Below, one piece after another: positions 21,770-30,600 of a stretch of DNA of 64,000 nucleotides (position 1 is its first letter; each line of letters opens with the position of its first letter). The position numbers and the translations under genes are program-made. Origin of the DNA: Mimachlamys varia (Eukaryota; Mollusca; Bivalvia; Pectinida; Pectinidae); NCBI GenBank assembly GCA_947623455.1, contig OX392543.1, positions 15,436,757-15,500,756 on the forward strand, written 5' to 3'. The notes beneath the pieces are model-generated. The model made no database searches. It saw only the letters and a list, made by a program, of their open reading frames with translations, and was not told the DNA's origin.

Positions 21770-22399
21770 TCAACAGCGTCGGTACGTTGCTATAACTGCA
21801 CCCCGCACGCTTCGAACGTACTTCGGTATACCATGACTCCTATTTAAATGCACCCCATCTGATGAAAATATGTCCACCTCACACTGTTTCATGCCCCTGT
21901 GTTTGTAGTAGTGAATAACACTGTTGTAACTTAACTGTTCTTTCAATGATTGGTTTACTAAACACACTTTGTCATTGTAAACTGACACTGGGAGGTGTCT
22001 CGTTCGCTGTCTGAACAAAAGCTGCATGACACAAACATGGCGCACATTGAACCCAGACACCATCCACTCTGCTACCGTGACGATACGATTCGCTATACGT
22101 ATTGGATCTGAGTCCACACAATCTAAGTCATTACCGCCTATCTGAAGAACAACAGCATCAGGCTGTTCTAGCGACAGATGTGAGGAGAATTTCCGTGTGG
22201 TTAGATCGCGCACTTTCCCGCCTCCTTTGCCTAAAAATTGGACGAGTACCTCCGATTCCCTCAAGTTCAAATTTTCCCAACTATTACTAGGCCTATAAAC
22301 GTCTTCCTTCAGCCTGCGGATATAGCTATGTCCCAGCACTGACACTTTTACCGCCATATTGTGACCCGGAAGATAAACAAATCTGTTGAACTCTAACAA
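21770..22399 (-). CDS. Ngaro-encoded SGNH/GDSL-type hydrolase
   Basis: 209 residues. SGNH signature blocks appear in order: SVLGHSYIRRL (block I, nucleophile Ser25), VVLQIGGNDLD (block III, Gly88/Asn90) and DGVHLNRSHG (block V, Asp181/His184), with an α/β-like pattern between them. SGNH enzymes are serine esterases/lipases; similar hydrolase ORFs are known from some Ngaro and CR1-type elements, with unknown substrates. Here the ORF is first after the 5' A repeat (87 bp away) and upstream of gag. The first Met (22399) or the Met at residue 15 could start it. Block II Gly is not obvious (candidate GKGGGKV, residues 58-64). All catalytic residues are retained, so selection may maintain it. Confidence 0.85.
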   Translation of the reverse strand: MLEFNRFVYLPGHNMAVKVSVLGHSYIRRLKEDVYRPSNSWENLNLRESEVLVQFLGKGGGKVRDLTTRKFSSHLSLEQPDAVVLQIGGNDLDCVDSDPIRIANRIVTVAEWMVSGFNVRHVCVMQLLFRQRTRHLPVSVYNDKVCLVNQSLKEQLSYNSVIHYYKHRGMKQCEVDIFSSDGVHLNRSHGIPKYVRSVRGAVIATYRRC

Positions 22400-22485
22400 T
22401 AATAAAAGAATTCACAGGACTTCTTACCTTTGGCCTCTGGAAAATTTGGTGAAGTGACGCTAACACGTGTCACGTGATATAAATT

Positions 22486-22637
22486 ATTGCCCGACTAGCG
22501 GTAAATCGGCCTTTACATATACTACTATATAAAAAGTGCCATAGGTAAGAAATCCTTCCGCTCCAAAAAATATTACCACACGAAAAGTGAATTCACCTCA
22601 TAAATGCAATTAAACTACATTTGTGTTTAATTGTGGT
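22486..22637 (-). repeat. Ngaro split direct repeat, A copy (5')
   Basis: 152 bp matching 15159-15310 base for base by eye. It starts the element on the minus strand and abuts the LINE endonuclease ORF, whose last codons read through into it and stop. Confidence 0.93.
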
Positions 22638-23655
22638 TATTTAATTCGTTAAAGTCAGCTAGTTTATAACACCATATTTCGCGTTTATAAGATAGATTGA
22701 GCTTACTTACGACTTCTATGTATACTAAGCATGCTTCATGATCACTAATATTCCTATCAATGGGTAAAACTGACGATTCGATATGTTTAATCTTTTCTGA
22801 AAGTATGACCGGATCAAGAAGACTTGCACTAGTATTGGTTATCCTTGTGGGTGAATCAATAACATTTTTCAGATTAAAACTCGTTAAAATATCAGAAAAG
22901 ACGTGTTGCCTAGAAACAGTAAGCATGTCTACATTTATATCACCCACTATAACTATATTAGTTGATGAATCAATTGCCTTTTCAATAGACGAACGAAACC
23001 CTTCCCAAAAATAACTATTGGCATTTGGAGGTCTATACACAGTACACAGTAAAATACAACTACGTGGAAAATCTAGCTGTATCCATATTAACTCGCCATG
23101 TGGAAATTCTAAATCTATACGTCTAGTAGCCTTTATTTGATTCGATACGAATACCAAAATCCCACCACCAGCAAAGTTCCTGTCGGCCCTAAAAGGTTCG
23201 CTAAAACCATGTAATTCTAAATCACTAGTCAGTATATTTTCATCAAGATGGGTTTCGGTTAGTGAAATAACGTTATAGTCGCTAGCAACACCCGATAAAT
23301 AATCTATTTTGTTTCTAAAACTTCGAATATTTAAATGAAAGATTGATAATTCATGACTATTTGGTCCAGGATTTGGTTCCACATCCATGCATTTAAGTAA
23401 TAAAATCAAAACAAAAATTGTATACATGTTGTTGTTAAAATAACTTTGAAGTGACAATAACCTCAGTACAAGTAGTACGTTACAAGGATTATATATGTCC
23501 GCTAGTTTCTTGCACCCATCTAGTAGTGATGACATTAAATATCGTAATGTAAAAAATCCCTTTTTAAAAGAAAGACCGTATACTTTTATATAATATAATC
23601 CAATCGCAGCCCTATAACACATTAAACTACTACCCATTGTCAAAAACATATGCAC
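22627..23655 (-). pseudogene. LINE copy A: N-terminal region with 2A-like motif and APE endonuclease
   Basis: The first 90 residues include a hydrophobic stretch (MYTIFVLILLLKC) directly followed by DVEPNPGP (residues 91-98; 23362-23385), which fits the D-x-E-x-NPGP 2A consensus. The endonuclease domain follows: LSIFHLNIRSFRNKI (Asn), ISLTETHLDEN (catalytic Glu), YRPPN, IVIVGDINVDML (Asp/Asn) and ISDHEACLVYIE (Asp/His), a complete APE-type set. It would nick target DNA for target-primed reverse transcription. The ORF is cut by the Ngaro insertion after DFNEL; the final residues and stop come from the A repeat. The 5' leader is only about 40 bases before the 5' target-site duplication. Confidence 0.92.
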
Positions 23656-23746
23656 TACAGGTCACCGAGGCACGATCGGACGAACTCGTACGCGGCATTA
23701 CCTGTAAATGGTTCATAAGTTTTCTGTTCAATTTAGCCCCATCTGC

Positions 23747-24025
23747 AGACATATATTTCATTTCAAATCTTACAAACGTGAAAACAGTTCAATAAATGTA
23801 ACAGCATAAAGTTTGCATAAGCCGTAGCTAGCCCCGCCCATGTCAATTGTTAATGACGTCATACAATTGTGATTCGAACGGGATAATTTGCATAGCTCCG
23901 CCCACATGTATTGTTGTCGACGTCGTAGAAATTTTGCACGTTCTCAAGTATAGTCACTGGAAAATAACTCTAGTTTGCAGTACAATGGTTATCGAGTGAA
24001 TATCAGTGTAGACTGTAAATATATA
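23747..24025 (+). repeat. Dispersed repeat D1, copy 2
   Basis: Homologous to 4782-5049 (see that entry), with conserved ttcaataaatgtaacagcat, TGACGTCA, gcatagctccgcccacatgt, gtcgacgtcgtag and the terminal gtgtagactgtaaatat. It lies between the receptor stop codon and LINE copy A. Confidence 0.85.
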
Positions 24026-24039
24026 TAGATGAGCTTATT

Positions 24040-24166
24040 AAACCCCTGGATATCAAGTTTGATTCCAGGGGTGTAGAGAGCGTAGATGAACGTAACCCTG
24101 GGTATCGAGTATGATTCCAGATGTGTAGAGAGCGTAGGTGAGCGTAACCCTGGATATCGAGGATGA
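24040..24166 (+). repeat. Tandem ~62-bp repeat at the receptor gene 3' end
   Basis: Two full units and a partial of caggggtgtagagagcgtag, then gtgagcgtaaccctggatat. The array ends four bases before the receptor stop codon, so on the minus strand the 3' UTR begins in the repeat. Confidence 0.8.
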
Positions 24167-24169
24167 CGA

Positions 24170-24636
24170 CTACGAGGCTAGAGACGAACCAATGCCCAGC
24201 ACCATCAGGAAGACAGTTGTCGTCAACACATTCAACACAGCGTACAGGTAAAAAAAGAACCGATCGATGATCTCGGCCACATCCTTATTGTTGTACGGGA
24301 AGTCATCGTAACCGTCCGGATTCTCATCGTCAGCCTCCTTCGCTGTGTCGTCGTCCGCTTTCCATGCCGCGGTAGATTTTCTTTGAAGCTTTTCTTTCAT
24401 TATCTTTTTTATGTTTGTTTCCTTTTTGACATTTTCAGTTTCCCTGTTGTCTGAAGGCTGTAGCTCGATTACGTCGTCTTTTTTGTAGCAGGTAAGTTTG
24501 ACAAGGTACCCGCCGCAGACTCTCTGGAGCCATCTCGGTACCTTGGTGCCCTCCGGTTTTACCTGGAGGCGGAGGGTTAGGACTGTGATGATAATGGCTA
24601 CCATGGCATAACCCAATGTTATAGACAGGAACACAC
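24170..24636 (-). CDS. Receptor exon 6: TM3, cytoplasmic loop, TM4, stop
   Basis: Acceptor tttgtttgtttgtag|GT. Encodes TM3 (VFLSITLGYAMVAIIITVLT), the loop beginning RLQVKPEGTKVPRWLQRV, a Lys/Glu-rich stretch (NVKKETNIKKIMKEKLQRK), an acidic DDDTAKEADDENPDGYDDF, then AEIIDRFFFYLYAVLNVLTT of TM4 and the stop TAG at 24172-24170. The loop is short (about 100 residues). Confidence 0.92.
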
Positions 24637-27600
24637 CTACAAACAAACAAAAAAACATGTAAGTATTATGATTTTTCTATGAAATAAGCACTCACAAAAT
24701 ATTACAGCTGCCTGCAATTACGGTAGACCCTGAAGCTAGTTTAAGAGATGAAATAAAGTCGTAAAATATTCAAGGGCTTCTATAATAACCGCTAACACAT
24801 AACAATACTGTTATAATATAATGTACATATTTATAAAAATATCTCATATTCCCATTCTTGATTGTAATTTTGCACAACATCGATGACAGTAATTTGTGAG
24901 ATTTTGTAATTGTACTTTTACTTTCAGAACCCAATAAAATAGTGTTTGCGCATATCCCTAATCTGGGCCCGTATTCATGAAACCGTTCTCATGCTCAAGT
25001 CTGGATTTTGTGTTCAAGTCAGACGTATCTTAATGTGTTAAATCGTGCCAAACGCTCAAAAAGTAATATGTAAATATTGAAAACAGTATTTGGCTTCAAC
25101 AATCTTAAAATTATTTCCAAACCTTAGTGGCAAAACATCATTTCATTATCAATTTATAACCGGATCAAGAAACAGGGCTGAGCACATAATCCATGCTGGG
25201 GCGCTTCCATGAGTACGGGCCCAGATTTGGGATATGCGCAAACACTTCATATTTGTGAATTTGACAGCACAAGTTCACTGAACCAGATATTATTTTTTGT
25301 TTGTTTGTAGTTTCGAAGGCGGTTTTGCCATCGGTTGTAATGAATGTTCTCGTTGAGGACGTTATGCGAGTGTTGAAATTATAGAATCATGATTACAGAA
25401 ACGGGCGTTAACATAACAGTCTGTTTAAAATATTTATCTCGTAATAGATAATGCAATTAATTCAGCCAATATTATAAATAACGATCTTTTCAAAATTCAT
25501 ACATGGGCCACTCAATGGTTAGTTACGTTTAATACAAATAAAACGGAGTCGTTATTAGTCAGTAAGAAAATTTCAAAATGTAATCTTCCACAACTAAGTA
25601 TGGACAATACGAATATAAAACAAGTTTTATTACACAAACACCTAGGTGTATATTTCAACTCTGAATTAAGTTGGACTAACCATGTAGATTGTATTATTTC
25701 TAAAGTATCAAAAAGGCTAGCAGTCCTCCGCAAACTTAAATTCCTTCTTGACCGAAATACCTTGGAACGTATATATATTTCTCAAATAAAATGCCTATAC
25801 TCGAATACGCCGACGTTGTATGGGATTCTCTACCAGCTTTCCTTATAAATAAACTAGAATTAATCCACAAAGAATCTGCAAGAATAGTTACGGGAGCAAC
25901 AAAACTGGTAAGTAGTGAACTATTATATAAAGATACATGTTGGGACACATTAGCAGAACGTAGGGAAAAACATAAGATAATTAAGCTTCATAACATGGTT
26001 CATAATCACACTCCTCCTTCCCTTTCTAACTTACTTCCAAGAAGAAATTCTGAAATACATAGCCAAAGAACTAGACAATCAAACCAATTATCCATCATCA
26101 AAACTAATACCAGTTCCTACAAAAACTCATTCCTTCCAACCACTATTCATCTATGGAACAACTTACCCTCCACCATTAGAGAAAATGCATCCATGTCAGT
26201 CCTAAAAAAATATCTTGATAGAGACAGAAATAAATTGCCAAGTTATCTATCCTGTGGAAACCGTAAAGCCCAAATTTATCACACCAGACTCCGATTACAA
26301 TGTAGTAGCTTAAAAGCACATCTTTTTGAAAAAAATCTTAATGATGATCCTTTTTGTTCATGTGGATACATCGAAGACAACTTCCATTTCTTATTTGCAT
26401 GTGAAAAGTATACAGATATAAGAGAACAATATATATATACATTAAACTATGACTTAGATACGGCTTGTTTACTCTGGGGAAGTCCAGACCTTACAGTTCA
26501 AAACAACGAGGAAATTATATTGGCAGTACAAGAATTTATAATGAAGAGTGAGCGTTTTGTGTAATCAAGTCATATTGTATGTATATATGTATGTGTGTGT
26601 ATGTGTGTATGTATGTATGTATGTATGTATGTATGTATGTATGTATGTATGTATGTATGTATGTATGATGTATGTATGTATGTATGTATGTATGTATGTA
26701 TGTATGTATGTATGTATGTATCGCATTTCTCGAACATGTGTATTGTTATGTCTTACAATATATATACTATGTATATATAGTTATGCCAAGTCAAATCTTA
26801 AAAAGTACTTCCGTGATTACATAGTATCTACTCGGATCATAATGTATGTATGTACATTTACGTCTCACAATATATATACATGTCCTTGTCGTTTTTTATT
26901 TTTACATATATCTATATAGATATGCTTAGTCAAAGCTTACAAAGTCCTTAAGTGATTACATAGTATTTACTTAGATCAGTCGTTTTCTCATATGTAAAAT
27001 ACATGGTACCTATAACGTAACTTTATTACATTAGTCTTTTATTGTGTGTTGTATATTTAATTATATGTAATTATGAAAACATGAACAGTACTCGGACGGT
27101 AACATTATTGTTTAACGTCAGCATTCCCATTTTCTCTCTACTTTATATCCATGTCTATCATTAATAAGGAGATGGTTTTACATAAGCTCTAAGCTTGTTA
27201 CCAAATCCTCTTGTATACTTTTGATTTATTGTACTGTATTACTTATTCTCAAATAAATATTGTTTAAACTAAAATACAGATCCTTATTCTCACTCCGCTA
27301 CATAGGGATCTGACAACATCCCATATGAGGTCATGTTCTTGTGACCTTCGTCGCCTCTTTAGTTGCAAGTCATTTCGCTACAAGATGCATTTTTGCTTTT
27401 GTTGTGACGAAATGACTAAATGCGACATTCACATTCAAGATTCTGGAATTAGCGGTAATATGATTGGCTGATACAAACGTTCACCAGAACATGACCCGTT
27501 TTGGGATGTATGCGGAAATTAACGGAGCGACCACAGGGACCTGAGAATTTGTTACAGCTAGTTTTGGACCTAAAATAGGGTGTTTAGAGTAATTTTACAC

Positions 27601-30600
27601 AGTTTGGGGATTAAGATCAATTTTCGATAAAAATGCCCCCTCAATGGTCATAAAAGAGGGTCATAAATAGCTTTTATGACCATTGAGGTGGCATTTTTAT
27701 CGAAAATTGATCTTAACCCCCAAATATGTAAAATTACTCTAAAAACCCTATTTTAGGTCCAAAACTAGCTGTAACAAATTCTCAGGTCCCTGTGGGAGCG
27801 ACAACAGATATATGCATTTCAATCAGATTGCAAACATAATTACCCATGACAGAAGTATGAAGAGACGTAGTCGGCATGGCGTCAGCTATAAGTGTGAGGA
27901 GAACAGCCAGCGCCAAAAGGATTGTAAGGATGTACGAGATCTTCTCTCCCGAGTCGGCCGGCAACAGGAACGTCACGGTCGTTAGCACGGCAACCAGCGT
28001 TATCGGAAATACAACGTTAAGGATATAATATGCTGTTCTACGTTGAATCTGCATTGTAAACACAAGCTGGGAGAATGTCTCTCCTTCCTCTACAAGTACA
28101 CTAGTAGAAATCTCGTTCTTTATCAGGTCCCACTCGCCATTAGGTTCGTAATCCTCTGTGTTGACGTATGTCACGTGATGCTCCAATGTCACGTGATTTG
28201 ATATGAAGCCCCAGCTCGTGAGTTCGATGCTGCACTTTTGTTTGTCGAACGGATACCACGTGATGTCTATTTCACACTGGGTTTCGTAGACTCCTGGTGG
28301 GTCCCACTTAACCTCTCCGGTATACTTCACCCGGAAGAGAAGGTCCGATGACCCCAGCGTTTCGATTTCACTGACCCTAAAGCAATTAAAAGCAACTGTC
28401 AATCATTTGAACTAAAATATTTTGAATGTAAAAATAATGAAACGGTTAAAATTGCTTTCTATTGATGGGCCTCTGGTGCATACATATACGAAACTAATTA
28501 TCTGCTACAGTCTTGGACCAGCTCCGTTGCAAATTCCTTTAACAATCCTATTTCCTGTATTTAGGTCATTTACAACACAACCAATTGACATGATCCCTAA
28601 ATTAAATGTAGAATATTAGCAGAAGCTCAATGTACTATTGATAACTCTTGTCCGTGTCATTTTCATGTGCACTGTTTTCGTTCTTAGATTGCAATATTCT
28701 GTAAAGGTATATATTTCAGTGGTAACACTATTTTCGTGGTTTTCGCAAATAAAATATTGCTTTAAAAAATGACTTCGCTAATTACTATATTATGTGGAGA
28801 TGCGGTTTTGCACTTACATTTGAGTTCGCTGCAAAATGTATATTTTGTGTTAAATGAACGTGTTATTGTTTGCCAATCCCCGTTTCCATATATTGTTATC
28901 TTTGACGAGTACGGGTTTCCATATATTGCAATCTTTGACGAGTATAGGTTTCCATACATTGACCGGTGGATGGTAAACTTACGTGTTATCCACGACCAGT
29001 TCGGGTTTCAATATTGTGTAATCTTTGACGAGTATAGGTTTCCATACACAGACTGGTGGATGGTAAACTTACGTGTTATCCACGACCACTTCAGGTTTCC
29101 ATATCCTGGTGGAATCGAGATAAATGTATTCTATGTCTCCGTAGGTCGCGGGTGTCCATGAAAGGCGACTGTCTGTCCAATACTTCATGTGAACAGAAGA
29201 AAATGGAAATTATTTTCAAATATCGGAATGGAAGTTAAGTAAAATTGTTTTTTAGAAAATACCGAGGTGTATAAAGTAACCCCCCCCCCCCCCAAAAAAA
29301 AAACCCCCCCAAAAAAGTTCAATTTTATACTTCAATATTATACGTTTTACTATCGGTTCATATCTTTTATCAAATATTTCATAAAGACCTATAAAACAGT
29401 GTCCTGTATTACGCTGCCCTCTCATACTTACAAAAGATATCCATCCAGATGACGACATCATCTGTGCCCGGATGTCCTGAAAAAGGCAGCATAAATGCAT
29501 ACGTACTTATAGGTGTAACATGAGAACATATGAATAGACAATCACGATGTTTGTTCGCGTTATACGACTGTTGAAAGACGCCTTTATACTTTTATCCACG
29601 TACGATGTTATAATGCTTTTTCGTTTTAGTTGTTTTAAATTGACCCTTAATAGACTCTCATATTTTTAAACTCCAACCAACCGAACTTGGTTGTTGATAT
29701 TTCGCTTCCTGACATTTCAGAAAAAAATCCTTTATATATTTCTTATTTTTGTGTGTTTTTTTTATTTATTTTTTTTAATTCAGAAAATTTGGAATCATGA
29801 AGTAAGAATGTTTCTTTGCTTTGGTCGCTACTTACGACTGAGTTGATGGTGAGAACACTGAGCTCGGCCCGGACAGTGACCGTGTCCGAGGGCCGCACCA
29901 GGAAGTTATAGTTGGTAAGTACGGCGGTATGGATGTTATTGGCATGTGTTGTAGTAAACACAGCTCTCGTACAAACTGAAAAAAAATATAAACTTCATTC
30001 TTTATTTTGTGATAATTATAGAACAAGTTCGGTTAACTTTATTTAGTAACTCTTGTTGCCCTGATATTACCCTTAAGTATGTCTAAATGTGGTAGAAAAC
30101 CGGAAAACCAGGAGAAAACCCAAGTGGTCGAATAGGTGATGCTAATTTCTTTCCGTCCGATCGGGTAAGCGAACCCCGGCCGCCTTAGCGAAAAGGGAGT
30201 GCGCTACCCACTGCGCCACCCGACCACCAAACAAAATTTATAAATTTTAAATGTTGGAGTTTAAGTAAATTGTTTCAAATTGTTAATAACTTAAAGCATA
30301 TTAAGAAAATTGGTGTTATAACAGTAAATCAAGTGTCACCGATTTACTTGATGTTTTAAGTTGATTTGGTCGACCTGTTTCGAATCTGAATCGAAAGCAG
30401 GTCGCCTTAATGAAAAGCAAGTGCATTATCCACTGCACCACCCGACCACCCAGTTCGATGTTCAACGTCATAGCAATGACTCTTAAAGAATGTTACCATG
30501 AATTATACTGTATACAATTCAGTTCTAATATCACAAGCCCAGCAAAACTCCTCAGAACACTTTTTATTGTATTCATCGAGCAAGTTTGAAAACATCGATC

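Larger units (their letters stand above)
14922..22637 (-). mobile_element. Complete Ngaro-type tyrosine-recombinase retrotransposon
   Basis: About 7.7 kb, read on the minus strand. Its ends form split direct repeats: A (22637-22486) - internal region - B (15547-15311) - A (15310-15159) - B (15158-14922). The A and B copies look identical or nearly so by eye, as in a recent insertion. The internal region carries, 5' to 3', an SGNH-hydrolase ORF, a spacer with tandem repeats, gag, RT/RNase H, tyrosine recombinase, and a 3' region with seven copies of a 24-bp motif. A-internal-BAB repeats, RNase H and a YR in place of a DDE integrase are the defining traits of Ngaro in the DIRS order. There is no target-site duplication: the LINE reading frame resumes across the site within one base. 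All four ORFs are open, so it may be autonomous. Confidence 0.93.
12493..23697 (-). mobile_element. Near full-length CR1/Jockey-like LINE (copy A), split by an Ngaro insertion
   Basis: An 8-bp direct repeat TTACCTGT (12485-12492 and 23698-23705) flanks the element and is read as its target-site duplication. Without the 7.7-kb Ngaro insertion the LINE is about 3.5 kb. It has a short 5' leader, one ORF (N-terminal region with a 2A-like motif, APE-type endonuclease, reverse transcriptase, C-terminal Cys/His motif) and a very short 3' UTR ending aataaaattctcgtgtaa with no poly(A). The APE endonuclease and RT without RNase H place it in the CR1/Jockey group; I cannot assign the clade more finely by eye. 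Copies B (25430-27260) and C (37993-39888) are relatives on the other strand. It is disabled by the insertion and by a one-base frameshift. Confidence 0.85.
25430..27260 (+). mobile_element. 5'-truncated LINE (copy B) in receptor intron 5
   Basis: An 8-bp direct repeat TGTTTAAA at 25422-25429 and 27261-27268 flanks it. The 5' end starts inside the RT just after the catalytic Asp pair (IYLVIDNAINSA aligns with copy C LYVTVDIPRVSA). The 3' UTR is about 700 bp, contains a GTAT microsatellite, and ends ctcaaataaatat without poly(A). It is opposite in orientation to the receptor gene. Confidence 0.8.

Noticed and set aside
24435..24650. 71-codon minus-strand frame
   Set aside because: Alternative frame of receptor exon 6.
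26548..26919. 123-codon frame rich in MYVC
   Set aside because: Translation of the GTAT microsatellite.
29252..29500. 82-codon minus-strand frame as a single exon
   Set aside because: Only its first 45 bases (29476-29432) are exonic; the rest crosses a GTAAGT donor and the C/A homopolymer tract.
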